The position numbers were made by a program, and so were the translations under genes. Source: Amoebophrya sp. A120 (Eukaryota; Sar; Dinophyceae; Syndiniales; Amoebophryaceae). From it: DNA of 64,000 nucleotides. How positions within the stretch are numbered: the stretch's first letter is position 1; the number at the start of each line of letters is the position of its first letter. The DNA lies in the NCBI GenBank assembly GCA_905178155.1, contig CAJINV010000004.1:1000629-1064628 (forward strand). The letters are read 5' to 3'. Shown piece by piece: positions 42,715-57,500 of the stretch. Below the pieces are notes generated by a model that saw only the letters and a program-made list of their open reading frames with translations, was not told the origin of the DNA and did no database searches.

Positions 42715-45700
42715 CTATGACTCCTTTGCAGTACTACCTTTATCAGCTGCAGTGGCAGAGTTTATTCCAGTTCCAGGTGTAGCTGCGCTCGACATGAGAA
42801 TTTCTTCCTTTTTCTCTTGCCACTCTTTCTCAATGTCGTACAAAAACTGCCGCCCGATAGTCGCCGTAGAAGTTGTGCCCCCGCTGCCGCACTGAAGAGC
42901 GCTAGTACAAGAACCCTTCGGACTGTTCGCCCTGCTACCCCCACGAGAGGAAGCACCCCCACCAGGACCACCGGTAATTGTATCTTTGTAGGCAAAATGC
43001 TCGGCCAAAGCAGCGACCTCCTTCTTCCTCTCCTCAATATCCTGCTCAACCACTGACAAATCCTCCGGCGAGAGCTTGAAATTCTCCAGATCGAGCTCCC
43101 ACTCCGTGCGAGATTTCGGTCGGGGCTTGTTTGTCTTTGATGGTGCAGGAGCTCGATGTTGTGATGGTGCAGCAGGAGCTCCTCTGATGCTACTTGTACT
43201 AGTCGAGACAGGATCAGGATGTAGCTTAGAAGCGCCCGGTTCTAGAGAAGCTGTTCTCTTCGTGCCTCGTGGAATTTTGGAGGAAGTTGATTTGCTGGTT
43301 GCGGCGTTCTTTCCTACAGCTGCGGCTTCTTCCGTTGCTCGAATCATGATTCCTGCCGACAAGCAACCGGGTAATTGTTCCTCTTTTTGTTTTTCATCGC
43401 CGCCGCGTGGCGTAGTGCTACTGTCTCTCGAACACGTCGAAGTAGCTCTTGCCGCTTTTTTGTTGTTCAAAAAGAAACCGCCGGGGGACGGTCGTTCCCT
43501 CGGAAGATTTAGATTTTCATTTTTCACGCTCGCCTTGCTATTCTTCGCCGAAGATGATGCTGAACTTTTTTTCGGCAGAGGCAAGATCTTCCGCACACCG
43601 ACTGGCTGCGAAAGACTCGTGGCGTTCGCTAGCAGGTCTTGCTGTTGCCTCTCTGATATGTATGCGTTGATTTTGTCCACCTGGGCGATTTTCATGGAAA
43701 GGTCGCTGTGATCTTGCACACCAGCTTCTAGTACAGAAGAAGTTCTACCTCCGGCTGGTGCTGAAGAACCCTCTTCACCAACTGTTTCTACAGGAGGAAG
43801 GGTAGGAGTTCGTGACGCTGAATCAACAAGAACTTCTGCGCCTCCCGCTGCAGAAGGAGCTGCAGCTGCCGCAGGAGTATCTTGTTCTTTCGACCTGGCA
43901 GGTGGTCCCCCACGAGAAGGACCAGTCGTTCCCAAACTCGGACTCCTACTCCGGCTTCTACTTCTGGATGATTTGGTACTCGTCCCACCTACTTTTAACG
44001 CTGCGGACGGTGATTCCCGGGCAAAGTCGCGCGCGTATTTGTCGACCAGAATTTTCTCCACCCCGGACTCGAGCTCCATGCCCGCGTCTTCCCCCTCCGC
44101 AATGCCGAGTCGCTCAATCTCGGAGAACCGTTTTTGCTTCTCGAAGTACTCCTCGCGGACTTTCTGAAGTTCCTTAATTTTCAGCAGGAGGTCCTCGTTG
44201 TTGTCGTTTGTCAGGAGGTCATCAATTGGATTCTTTTTGGATCCCGATCGACTGCGTCGCGAGGCAATGGAAGTGTGGTCCCGTGGACTGCTCAGCCGCG
44301 GACTCCAGGTGGCGGACCCAGACTTCCCTTGCGGTTCCGGTGTCACAAGGTTCCGCGTGGGCGAGGGGATGATATTCACAGTGATTTTGTTTTTCGCCGG
44401 AAGTAGAGCCTGCTGCTGTCGTGAAGAAGGTTCTTGTCCTGGAGAAGAAGATGGTTCTTGTTTCTCAAGTCCATCAGCTGAAGTAGTTCTTGCGGCACCT
44501 AGCCGTACAACTGGTGGCACAGGTGGCGAAGCAGCTGTCGTTCGTCCTCCAGCTGCAATAGTACTCCCTGGAGCCGTCAACAAGCCGTACGAAGATGACG
44601 ATCCCGCGGTCTTCGTCGCAGTAGTAGAGGAAGCAGGTTCCGGCGGAAGAAGCGGAGGCTTTTTGACCTCCTTGATCAACAGCTGCGCAGAAGGAGCGAC
44701 TGTATGGCGCTCTCAAACGTTACATTCTCAACTGTTACACGAATCTGTGATGCAAGAGCAGCAAAAGTGAAAGCGGGAAGATTGTGCTTGCGCGTTTTGC
44801 ATTACAAATTCAGGCTGTTTCGCCCTTCAAAAATTTGTCATGCTGAGCACCTTGATCAAGTAGAGGTTGATGGCAATTTTGCATGAGAAATCGTGTAACA
44901 GTTGAGAATGTAACATTTGAGAACTCCATAGACTGCAGCGCTCGCTTGTAGTTGTTTCCGGTACTGTACTGCCTCTTCCAGTTGCTGGGCTGGCGTCTGC
45001 GCTTTATTGTTCGACAGCCTCTCTGGACTCGCAACACTGCTGTCGAAGCTCGTGCTGAGCAGGCCGAAACGGGGCAAGCGATAGGAGGTGTCGTCTTGCT
45101 TTGAAAGGTGCTGTTGCGGAGGTGACAACCCCGCAAGGGAGGCTTTATTTGTAGAAGAGCCCGGCACTGTTGTTTCATCCTTTGTGGAGCTCGGAGGAGC
45201 TGCTTCCGAATTATAGCTGTTCTTATCGTTATCACCCCCTCCAGCTCCCCCGTCAGAAAAATACAGCCGTGACGAAGTCCTAACCGCAGACGTGCGACTC
45301 ATGCTCTCCGCGACGGAAACTCGGGCCTTCTCAAGTGATTCCTCGACAACTATTTCGCCGACGACAAAATCGGCATGACTGGAGAGCTGGTGCTCCTCGC
45401 CAGGATTGTCTTCTTGAGTCTGATGTTCCTCGGCAGCTTTCGATCCAGCAGTACCGGGGAGAAACGAAGCTGCAGGAGAAGCCGTTTTTATCGCTCCGGC
45501 CTGCTGCGCCGAAGAGGAAGCAATGTTGACCTCCTCGTCGAAAAGAATCGGAGACAACACGTCGATGGAATCTTGCGCATTCACAATCTCCAGTGTTTGC
45601 GTTTTTTGAGGCGAGAAGGAAGTAGAACCTGATGTTGCTCCTGACGTGTCTTGTTTCTTCACGACAGCAGCAGAACCTTCTACTGTTCCGTTCGTTGTAC

Positions 45701-47273
45701 TACTAGAGCCTTCTAGTACTTGATGCTGTGCACCAGAAGGCGTGGACGACGATGCTAAGATCTCCAGCAGCGGTTCTTCAAGTTTTACAGAAGACACCCT
45801 CGCTTTATTCGCAGAAAGTTTTTCCCCTGCTGCTGCGTCATGATCAACTGCTGGCTCAACATCCTTTGGCAAAAAAGACGACGAGGACTCTACTCCGGCA
45901 GCACTTGTCGTCTGTTCCCCGCCAGTTCGGGTCGTGCCCGGAGCGGCAGGTGCAGCAGGTTCTGCATAATTCATCACATTCGCACTAGCAACAGGCGTCA
46001 GTTCTCGCAGCCGTTGGTCGTTCAAGTCCAGGTAGACTCCCTTCAGCAATTGCAGCCACAAAAACCGAAACTGGTCGACAGTTGAAAACAAATTATCTTC
46101 TGGTGCTGCGCCACGTGGTCGTACACCGGAAATTGCCGCTGTCTGTGGTGTGCTGTAGTACGAGGAACCAGGAGCAGCTGCATCACCGCCGACCGCAGCA
46201 CTTGTACCAACAGATAGATGTCGTCCGCTTTTCTGTTTCATCGATTCCAAAATTTCCTCCGTGGATAGGGCGTGGTTGCGCAGAAGCCCCGTCACCGGGT
46301 CAAGAACATTCTGCAATAGCTGTAGATGCCGCTCAAAGGTGAAGAAAAGTGTTCGCTCGTCGTGATCTTCGACTTGTTGTGATACAGCCATCGCCGGCAC
46401 GTGGTTAATATTTCTCGACGATGCTGGCGAGGAAGACACTGCTGGTGCTGCTGCTGCTGTACTAGCAGTCTGTGCAGAAGAAGCTCTCGATGCACTTCTC
46501 GCTTTGGTGACAATGTCGGTGAAAAACTTGACCATGCACTTTCTAAACGCTTGGACGCGCAGAGTTTTGGTAGTAGAGAAGATGGCACTGGCAGCACGAC
46601 CTCCTGCTTCGTTATTTCCTGCTTTTATCATTTTCTGCACCTCTTTTTGAAAAACCGTGAAAAGTCCGTCGACAATGTCATCGACCGCAGCCCCGGTGAT
46701 GGTTTTCAAATTTGAAGCGGTCAGAATTTTGTGCAGCAACTCCAGGATTTGATCTGTTATGCTCCTGGCTCCGAAGTTCAAGTTCTGCGAGGTAGACCTT
46801 CCATAATTTATTGTCGCGGAGGACGTCGAGGTAGCTTTCGCAGATTTTTCTTCAAAATCCTTCTGTAATTCCTGTTTCTTTTCTTCGCAAATTGTATCCA
46901 GTTCGTCAAACTGCTTTCTCAGCTGTTCCTCCACTTCCTTTTCCTGGTTCTCCTTCCGCTTCTCTGCCAATTCCCACAGCTGCTTGATTTGTTCCTTCAA
47001 GTTCTTTTCCAGCTCCCGTAAATTTTGCTCCAGCCAAGTATCGATTTGCGCTTCGCGGCTTTTCTGCTGGAGTTGCAGGTTCTCTCTCGTTTGGTAGAAC
47101 TGAAAACCATGATCGGTTCTCAACTGGTGGCCGGGATGTAGTTGTAGAGGGGGCGTCTGGCGGAGACGCAACTTCGCAGGCGAGTTGCTGCGGGATGATG
47201 TGGAAGAAATTCGTGGCGGCCGGAGAAGCGATGCCGCTTGCGGAGCTGGAGGTTGTGCTGGCTGCTGATACAT
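42715..47273 (-). CDS. Coiled-coil low-complexity protein, hypothetical
   Basis: Two exons (44931-47273, 42715-44697) joined across an F3 introner element give 1441 residues in phase. Residues ~70-150 form a strongly heptad-like Glu/Lys/Leu coiled coil (LEQNLRELEKNLKEQIKQL onward). A Leu-rich helical region (ITDQILELLHKILTASNLK) follows near 180-260. The rest is Ser/Ala/Pro-rich linker with two shorter helical patches (KELQKVREEYFEKQKRFSEI; VVEQDIEERKKEVAALAEHF). No enzymatic motif. A cytoskeletal or scaffold role is inference from composition only. ATG 47273 is the first in frame. Confidence 0.75.
44703..44930. mobile_element. Introner element, family F3 (coiled-coil gene)
   Basis: F3 ends with duplication GACTG. 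It is the only intron of its gene. Splicing joins LQASAAV to APSAQLLIKE in phase. Confidence 0.92.
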
Positions 47274-48514
47274 TTTCTGTCCTCTTGAACTTACCAGAAA
47301 AGTGACAGGAGTGGTTTCTGACTCTGACGGGCAGGGATTAGCGCAAAAACCATCATAAGACTACAAGAACTCTTGCTCTACTTCTCACCAGGCACTTTGC
47401 TCGTACTCTCGTTTTTATTCACCACGCTCGACAGATCCATGAATGCAGATCTTCATCATCGTCCCACGTTTCTAGTCGAGCAGGAATGCTCCTCACACCG
47501 CATGCGAAGATCTTCTTCCTCAGAGATCCTAGTTTTGGCAGATCGTATAATTCGCAGCATGATTGGCCAAACCGCTCTCTGCTGGTGTTTCCGAGCAGCT
47601 TCGCTGCAAGAACTCTGCGCGCGCTCTTCACAAGAAGCTGCAACTCCTTCTTGGTCATCATCAACAGCAGCGTGATCATAAACTAACTTTATCTCTCACA
47701 ACTTCTCTGCAGGAGCCCTTCCAAAACCCACACCACGTGCAATTCCAAACGACGCCCTCAGCTGGCACGAAAAGAACGGTTGCAACGCCGCACGAAGAAC
47801 ATGTGCCATGAGTTTGCTATCAGAGTGTCGCAGCTTCTTCATCTTTTTTGGGCTCGGTTGGTACAGCAGGGGGCGAGTTCTCATTTACGTTTTGCTTTTG
47901 TTTTCATTGCAAGCTCAACAGTCACCTTCATATCATACTCTTTCGAAGTGGGACAAGCCGCTCGGATGAAATAATGTCAGCTCTTTTTAGACTGGTACAT
48001 CAGCAAGCAACGCAGCTGTGTCTATTCCTATTCATTTTAATCCGATTCCGAGGTAATTATTTTCCACAATCATCAATTGTCAGCCATACGAAATGAATAC
48101 GTGTACTAGTATCTCCATCTGTTGTTCATTTGAAACCTATTCGAGAAGTGCCTCGGCATCTTCCCGCGGTAATTGATATCGAGGTACTGACTAAGTGAAG
48201 CAACTTTTTTACGATGGGCATTTAGAACTACTTACTTGGGCGAAAGAACTATTGAAAGAATCTGGCGGACGCTGTTGAAGCGTGGCGACCGCATCGGATT
48301 ATCATTATTATACAACAGTAGCACAAGATTACGCAGGGTGTATTTCTGGTATCTGAATCAATGGCTCTACTCTTACTTTGCAAGGACGCAGCTATTCGAA
48401 GCGCGTTAATCAGAAGATCACAGCCCAGGCGGGGTTTGACGACCGTCACACCGTGGCTTCATCTTTCGTCTCATAAATTCACATAAGTAGCTACTTAAGT
48501 ATGCGTCCGCCCCT
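47274..48514. other. Intergenic region with no supported gene
   Basis: Short ORFs on both strands without family resemblance and no introner termini. It separates two genes transcribed in the same direction, so it should hold a 3' end and a 5' end. Confidence 0.4.
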
Positions 48515-51500
48515 TCAACGAAAATCCCAGAACACGTCGGGAATGGCAATTCTTTGCCGAATGTAAGAACTTTTTGACTTGGTGTTGCTTATTTCCATAG
48601 TACCAATCGGCTCGTTGGAACTTCCGGTCAAAGAGGACAGAAACTCCTCCTCCACGGAGCTGTGCGAATGCTGGATAAAGTCGTTCTCGATGTTTTCCCG
48701 TTCCCGCGACGCCTCTTGCAGCGAATCCGCGTCTATGGCGTTCTCAACTGTTACATTCTCAACTGTTACATGAATTTGTGATGCAAAAATGGCAAAACTG
48801 AAAGGGGGAAGATAGCGCCTTTTGCATGACAGATTTGGCACAGATTCTCAGCCTGTTTGGGCCTTCCAGAATTTGTCATGCGCAGCAGCTTGATCGCGTC
48901 GAATCTGATTGGAGTTTTGCATGACAAATCATGTAACAGTTGAGAATGTAACGTTTGAGAACGCCATAGCGTCGTCGTTGAGGTTGCTGTTGGTAGAAGC
49001 AGGGTCACCACCAGCAGCTTCGGAGGAAGTCATTGACGTGGGGTTTTGATGTTGTCTTTTTGCATTTCCATTTCCTCCACTTCTCTTCTTCACTTTCACA
49101 AACCTCGGCTCGGAATTTGCGTTCCTTATCACCTCTTTCTTCTCTCTTTCATCCGCGGGAGACGTCTGCAAATCGACATCCGCGTCGTTCGCCTTTGTTC
49201 TGCGGTATTGGAGCTGGTTCAGGTTTATACCGGAGCTGAAGGGGCCGAAGATGGCATTATGATCTTCTTCTTCTTGATCTGGGTCTTCTTCCTTCTTCCG
49301 TTTGCGGGAGCGGTATGGCGTTCTCAAATGTTACACTCATCTCAACTGTTTTTAATGCAAGAACGGCAACAGTGAAAGGGGGAAGACTGCGCCTTTTGCA
49401 TTACAGATTTGGCGCAGATTTAGATGCTGTTTAGCCCTTCGGAGATTTGTCATGCGAAGCAGCTTCGTCGTGGCGATCTTGCTGGTAAATTTGCATGACA
49501 AGTCATGTACTAACAGTTGAGAATGTAACGTCTGAGAGTCCCATAATCGGGTATCGCTCGTTGGGCTGTCCTGCAGGTACTCGTGCTCATGGGAGAAGTG
49601 GATCCACTGCTTTTCCCGCTTACTGTGATCATTGTCGTAACTGTAGGCCACGCCCTGGTTCTTCGCGATGCCCATCAACGGGATGCCTGTGGCCTCGGGG
49701 AGACGGAGGGCGGGAACGATAGTGTGAGGCTGGGTTTTGGAGGTTTTTTTGCCCTGATTGGAAGTCGTTGATGTGCTGTTGCATAAGAAGTTACTGGCAC
49801 CTCCGCCTGTTGAGGGACCACCTTGCTCGTCGTGCTGGTCTTCTGATGTTGTTGTAACCGGACCTTTATTTTTTCGCGGGTCCTGGTGCCCCTGCTTTGT
49901 CTGCTCTTTGCTCGAGCCCTTGCTGCTAGTTGTATTGGCGGTCGTTTTCTCATGCGGTTGCGGTCTGGACCGCTGCTCCCGCTGACCGTGTTTAATATTG
50001 TCCTTCTGGTGCGCCCCGGCGCCCTCCACAGGTGCACCAGCTCCTGCTGCGCCAGACGGTCGCTTGCTGCTGGAAGCTGAAGCACCACTACTGGCATGTT
50101 GACCTTTTGCAGCTCCTTTCATCCCCGCATGATGATCCGATGAACCAACGACCCCAGCGCCAGTTGATGTTTCCGTTTTCTTGTGTCGCGCCGGCGGGGC
50201 CGACTGCGGTCTCGATGTTGGACCACCAGTACTAGCGACTACTTTGCCACCTTTACTGCTCTTATTTCCGGAAATCTCAGCTGGCTGCTCCTGGTTAAAT
50301 CCCTGACTCGCTCGAACTTTCGCTGCAGACTGGGGGCGAATAGAAGCCGATTGCGGGCGGCCAGATATTTTGGTTTTTGCGCCACCACCACTTGCTTTTG
50401 CTTTATTACTCCCAGTATGGATTGCAAAAGTGTCTGGGTCTGGAAGATTGCTGAGGTTTGTGATGCTGTGTCTGCTTGACACAGAAGGTGTGCCATGCAA
50501 GACCTAGCATCACAGGTTTTGAGACGGTTTCGCAATGCTTAATCCGCATGACAAACGCCTTCATTCGGCGACAGGAACAGGAGCTCCCTTTGCTGTCTAA
50601 GCATGACAGATCTTTGTGTGATCCAAGTATGCATCACAAGATCGCATCCTTCCAGACCCAGACCTTTTTGCACTTGATACCCAGTCTTCACTTTGTCGCC
50701 AGAGATCATCTCGTCCGGATTATGGCGCTCTCAAACGTTACATTCTCAACTGTTACATGAATTTGTCATGCAAAAGTGCCTTCAGCCAGCAGATGATCGA
50801 GCGGCTTCGCATGACAAATTTCGGAAGGGCTAAACAGCATCGAAGTCTGCGGCTGCGCCAAACTTGTAATGCAAAAGGCGCAATCTTCCTCCTTTCACTT
50901 TTGCCAGTCTTGCATTGCAAATTCATGTAACAGTTGAGAATGTAGCACTTGAGACCTCCATACGGATCCAACCCGGCTTCGACCACGACTTCTCGATTTC
51001 GCTGCAGCCACTGCAGCGCGGACCTTCGCTTTCGCTTCAACTTCCGATGCAAGGCCTCCGCATACTCGTGCATCTGGTGCTGCCGTTCCGCCCACTCGAT
51101 TTCCTCCCCGACGGGTCGGTTTTTGGGCCACGCCTGGCCGTGCGCGAAGCCGTCGTAGGGCGCTGGGTGGCCCACGGTTTTCCAAGCGTGATTTTTCAAT
51201 TTGTCCGGCGAGGTAAGGTTTTCGTAGTACTTAGCGAAGTTCTTGTTGGTCATCTTCGAGGATAATTTGGACGGACTGCGGAAGTTTTTTGATGTTGAAC
51301 ATGTTGTAGTTCTATAATCACGTTGAAGATCTTGATCGCCATCTTCTGTTCTTCGTGTGGCATCATACTGCAGCTTCGCAATGTGACTTTTCAAAGCTTC
51401 CTCTGCCTGTTCGCAATCCTCTAGCGCGCTCATCATCTGTTCGACCGCTTCTAGATGATCACTTGTTGCCGCTGTGCCGTCTTCTATCATGTTTTCCACT

Positions 51501-54500
51501 TGCTGAAGACTGACTTTATTCTCTGTCATAGAGTGCGACGGAACGAGGAGCTGCAGCTTCTGCTTTTTGTTCCTGGTCTTCATATGGTCGTTATTTGGGT
51601 CGTTTGCGTTATTTCCATTTTGGGTTTGCCTGATGGTAGTACCAGCATTGTTCCTGTTCTTGCTTTTACTCGACGCCGGCCCTTTCTGTTTGTTTCGGGC
51701 AACAGGACCACGTTCTTGCACGCCGACCATATTTTTCTCCTCCTCTCCCGCCCTCGGTTTGATTTCCTTCATCAAACTAAAAGTATTGTCCCAGGGCGGC
51801 CGGTCCGTGATGCGGTTGGCCGTGATCGCCGAGAAGGCCTTTTTCATCGGCTTTCCTCCGGAAGATGTTGGATCAAAATCATCACCGTGGTCGTGGTCCT
51901 CACCAGCTGCGCTAGAATTATCCGCCTCCAGCCGCCACCTCGCATCAAGCACTGTCCGCTTTTTCTGATTCGCGAGCCGCGTTTCCAAGGGCAGCTTCGA
52001 GGGGGAGTATGAATTGCAAATAAAGTAACGCTGTACTAGTATAAATTGCAATACAAATTGGCTCAGCATTACAAATTGAATTTGTCATGCGGATTTGCCT
52101 TAGGAACTAGATTTGTCATGCATAAATGCAAAAATTAGTACGAGTACGATACTTTTGCACATGATAGGGAGGACTCCTTGCGGATGTCCGGCGTGTCCAG
52201 CGGCGAGGGCTGAAAGTGGGAAAACAGGTTCTGGAAGTTCCAGTCCGGAGGGCGGGGCGTGGTAGGGGAGATTTCTAATTCTAGGTGTTTAGTGTTTATT
52301 TCGTCATGCTGTAGCTGGCCCCTCTTGCTTATTCCCGGCGGCGACGGGGGAAGTGAGGGAGACCTGGAAGGTGACCGAGAACGAGACTTCGCCTCCACAA
52401 GCGTCGCGACTCTCAGGAGCTGGTGGTCCCACGTGTTTGGCTGTTAGTGTCATCAGTTTTGGAAATTTCAAGTCTCATCTACGAGATGGTGAACTTCTTC
52501 GTCGAAACATGATCATCATCACGATCCAAGAATTGTACTTCTGACAGACTCTGCATACATCAACATCCCTTAGAAGATTCCTCTAGACCCTCTTGTTATG
52601 TTTAGATGTAGAAAGCAGCTGAGTGCTATCCGTTGTACGTACCTCCTCTCCTCCAGCTTCCGCACTTTCCAATTTTCTTGCCGCTAGCGAATCGCGCCGC
52701 GCCGGCGCCTTACTGGATGAAGATGATGAAAAACTCGGCCCGGCTGGAACGGTGCTCGCTGATGTAGTAGGCGGTTTCTGCGTGCTAGCAGTGCTCTGGT
52801 GACCACTTTTCGGTAGTTTCGCCGACTGCGGTCGCGTAGAAGATGTAGTAGCTCCACTACTCTTTGTTCCTCCACCTCCACGCCTTTCAAACACTTCCTG
52901 GGACCTGCGCCGCATCTCCAACAGGCGCTCCTCTTCGCTCTGTTTCCTGGTACTAATCCTGATCGTGGTCGCTTCTTGCTCTGCATCATTTGCACCCTCT
53001 TGCTCTTGTTCCGTATCATCATCAAACACTTTTCGCACGGATTTTCTCCTCTCCTGCACCGTTTCGTGGTGCTGTTCAATATCCTGCGCAAAGGTAAAAG
53101 TATCGCACCCGTAGAAGTACTTGCAATCGAATCATGCATGACGAGTCTAACTTTGTGCCCGATCTAGCACGACAAATTGCGTTTTTTTGTTCTAGCAACA
53201 ATTTATGCTAAATGCAACTCATACTCGTACTAGTACTACCACTAAGTGCGATACTTCTTTTGCAAAAATGCATATTCCATCTGCGCGTAAAGTTTCCGTG
53301 CGTTGTCCAAGACACCTTCCAACTCCTCTCTCGTCTCGTCATCCAGTTCGATCTTCTTCCCAAGCGCCTTGCACCGCTCCAGCAGACTGTGTATCACCGG
53401 CGGGTCAGAGCGTTGCGGCTTAAACTCGGAATCGGACTCCTCGGGTGGGGCGGGTCGTTCTTTTTGTTGATCCCGATCCGTAGGAGGTTCTTGCTGCTCG
53501 TGCACCACTGGAGCTGCATCAGCAGCAATCTCAACAGCTGGAACGTGCTGGCTCACTTCTTGCGAAACAGGTCCTTGCTCGTCCATGATTTCCATGGCAG
53601 CTTCTTCCTGCGGTCCTACAGCACCAACTTCTACCTCGGAAGCTCCTGCTGCTCCACGCGGCTCCTCCTGGTCTTCTTCCTCCGCAGCTTCGTGATGACC
53701 GGCACCGCCTGCTTCCGGTGTCTGCGGTTCATTTTCATCAAGATTCATCTCGTCCGCCCCCTCAGCAGTTACTGGCACAGGCCGCTCCTCTTCAGGGCTG
53801 ACGACGTCTTTTTGCACGTTGTACAAATCTTCTGCGTTTTTGCCACCGCCTTTATTTATTTCCGCAGCCCCATGATCCGTCGGGGAGGCGAAGGGCAGGT
53901 CCTTCAGCGTTTTACTGGCTTGCCCTAGATCATCAACAACTCCGCTGCTGGAGTATGTTTTGTCATCGTTCTTGTCGTTGACATCGTCGCGGCTTTTGCT
54001 GTTCATCTCTACTTCCAAACTAATTTCTCCTCCTTCTCCATCTCCATTTCCTCTACCTCCATCATGTCCTTGCTCCTCCGTCACCACGCTGATCGACTTG
54101 GAAGCTGCAAGCTGATCCTGCTCTGAACCACTGTAGTTTTTGTTCTCTTCCTGTTTGTTGTTCTCGTCCTGATTTATTGTTCTCACCGCCAGCGAAGCCG
54201 CCACGTCATACAGAATGCCGTTGACGAAAGAGGAGGAGATCGCGTCTTCGGCGTTTATTGGGTTTTGTACTCCTGCATCAAGAGGTCGTTGATCTTTGCT
54301 TGCTGTTTCCACTTTTTGATTTCGATTAGCTTCAGCTTCATGTTCATCACCAGCCGCATCACTTGTTCCGTGAAGATCCATCCCTCCCGCATCGACATCA
54401 TCTTGATCTTCTTGCTTTCGTTCGTCCGCCTCTCCTGCCTGGTAGAAAGTGAACGGATGTGAATGATGTGAATGTTTCAGCGTAGTGCGCACTAATGGAT

Positions 54501-57500
54501 CTTGCGAAGGATCTACGACCTCGTCGTCGACCACTTCAGAAGATGTGGGCTGTCGCTGCCCCTGTAAAGATTCTGCACCGACAGGGAGAACCTCGCGCTG
54601 CGTAATTTCCATGTTCATTTCCACTTCCACAACTCCATTGTGCGAACTGGAAGTGCAGCTTTCCTCAAACAATTGCTCCTCCTCCCCCGCAAACCCCTCC
54701 TCATGCGGCGACGCCAAGCGCGTCCCGGCCGACGCAGACGTGAAGTCGTCTTCCGCCGCCGTGTTGTGCACTTCAAGCTCGTTGTTGGTCTCGTTTAACA
54801 GATTATTGTCGTCTAGTTCTTCATCCTCAATTGTTTCTTGACCTGCAACTACCGCAGCAGCGTCCACAAGATTGGAGAGAAGACTACTGCCGCTTGATGT
54901 ATTGGAATTGCCACGCTGTCGGTTGTGCAGATGAGCTTCTTCTTCATCGCATTGTACTAGTGTTCTTGCCCGTGCACCACGACCGTGGCTGTCGTCTAGT
55001 CTCTCGTCTTGATGCGCATTGATACTAGACGCACTTGCCTCCTGCTGTCTCATCAAATTGTAATTCGCGGCGGAGCTGGCTGTGGCACTGCTGCTCTCTT
55101 CATCCCCGAGTACTGCGCCGTTGTCACTACCTGAGTCAGCGGCCTCCACTCCATCTACCTCGTCCTGCGGCAGTGGCGGCGTCCGGGGAGTGGAGAATGT
55201 ACTGGTAGCAGGATGAAAACCCTCATATCTGGAGTCCGTGCCGGGAGCAACAATTCCTTCTACTCTAGTAGGATTATTATCATCCGCCGGCGTGCTGGTC
55301 TGCGACAGAACGACTTCTCTGCTGCCATCATGATTCTCGTCCACGACCTCGCAGCTCGACCCGCCCAACAGCGACTCGTTGGCGGTGCCCGAATGGGAGT
55401 GCGAATTACTGTCCACATTCGCGGAGCCCGTGTGCGAGTGGGTAGCGCCGAGGAGGCGCGCGTTGGAGCTGGAATTGTGTAGCGAAGAATTGTCGGAGGA
55501 CGCTACCCGGAAGGAGGAAGAGCTCGAGGAAGAAGAGTTACTGCTCTTCACCCCCTCGCTTTCTCCACTTTTACTCAACTGTTCTTCTTCTACATTATCG
55601 CGTCCTCCTCCAGGCGCGCCTCCATCTGCGCCTGCCTCCGAGAATGAACTTTGACTTTCTTCGCAAGAGGAATTTACCTTCGACATCGACGCTAGAAAAT
55701 GCTGGCCTTCCCGACAGTCATTTACCTGGTGGCGGACCATCCAGTCGTATGCAAGAAAAAAACTGTGTAAGTGTAACTCCGTGTTGCAGACGTTGCAATA
55801 CAGTTACACTTGTCATGCTGGATGTGCATCAGAGCCTATTTTCATGCGTGTTTTCGCGTACCAGCTACGCATGACAGGTTTTCTCTGTCATGCAAAACAA
55901 ATCTGTGATGCTGTTCCTGCAAGAAAGTTACACTTACACACTTTTTTCCTTGGATAAGTCGCGGCTGGGCACTATTACCACCTCGTCGAACCCCTGGGGC
56001 GCTCTGTACACAACCGTGCAGGTATCAAATGCAAAAATGTCTGGGTCTGGAAGATTCTGAGACTTGTCATGCATGTTTTGCATTGGCCAGCATGTCTGTG
56101 ATGCATGCCCTAGCATCACAGATTTTTTGAAGGCTTCGCGATGCCTATTCCGCATGACAAATGGAAATGCCCTCTCCGCGTAGCAAAAATTGCATTCCCT
56201 TTGCTGCTCATGCAATACAGATTTTTTTGGAATCCAAATTCAGCATCACAAGTTGCATTCTTCCAGACCCAGACATTTCTACCTTTGATAGCAGGATTTT
56301 TTCAGCAACTCTTTCTCGAACCTAGGGATCGGGACCGAGAGTTCGGGCTTGTTTTCTCGATCTTTTGACGTCGCGGATTTATTGTTCCTGCCGCCCTCTT
56401 TTGACTTCTTCTTTGTCACTGCCGAGGTGGTGTTGGCTCTCTGCAACGTCGAGGACCCGCTTCTTTGACGATTTGCAGCTACTACCTCTGCATCGGAGGA
56501 GGAAGAGTTTTTATTTATTCCATCAGTCGCATGGGTTGCAGCTCCAAGGGTTTTCGATCTCCGAACCGGTCTGGAGGTAGATGCTGCTGCATGATCCACG
56601 GGATGAAGTAAATCTTCCGGACAGGAGCCCCCGCCGGCCCCGCTTTGCTCCGCGGAATAAACAAGCTCCTGGCCAGCAGCAGAGTTTTTGCTCTGCTGTG
56701 TAGCAGCTTCTGAAGTAGAGGTTGGCTGAGACGAAGAGGACGAAGATTCCATTTCGGACGAAGACTGGTCTTCGCTTCTCGCGTCTTCACCCCGCCCATC
56801 GATTATGGTATAATGATCTACACCGCCAGCACGACGAGCTGCCGTTCTTGTTCCCCCCTGTTTAGAAGGCAGCTTCACATGACTCAGAAACCGGTCCACT
56901 TCGCTCTCGTCGCGGTAATGCTTCAGCAACCCAAGTTCCAGCCCGCTGGCATACTTCGGGTGCCCGGCGTTCGCGGAGGCGAGAAAGCTGCTGGAGGACG
57001 ACTTTATCACGCCGGGCAAAAGCCGAGTGGATGCGCCGGTTCCTGCGGCAGTTACAGAAGAACTCCCGTTCATCTGCAAGAACGTCGGTCCAGCCGGCTG
57101 ATATCAAGTGCAAAAATGTCTGGGTCTGGAAGAATGCATGTTTGTCATGCTCGTCTGGCATGTCTTTAAATCTGTCATGCACGTTACCCAAGAGAGCCAT
57201 TTTTCTGTGGTGCAGGAACGCAGTTTGTCATGCAGAATAGACAACACCTAGAAGCTCAGAAACTTGTCATGCTGAGCCAGCAGCATTTGTGGCCTCATCA
57301 TGAGACGCCACCCAGCATCACAAGTTTCCAGACCCAGACATTTTTACATTTGATAGCTGATGCTGGTCGACGATAACTTTCTTCCGCAATTCCAGGCTGT
57401 TCCCTGCAGCGAGTATCGATTCGTCGTAGACAATGTGGTCTTTGTCCCCGTCTGGGCTGTTGAGAACCACCTGGATACCCCGCGGAGACATCTCAGAACA

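Noticed and set aside
4703-50962. Recurrent short peptide ends such as SNVTFSTVT or MSGSGK at many ORF termini
   Set aside because: They are translations of F3 and F1 inverted ends reached by read-through from exons, not a conserved protein motif.
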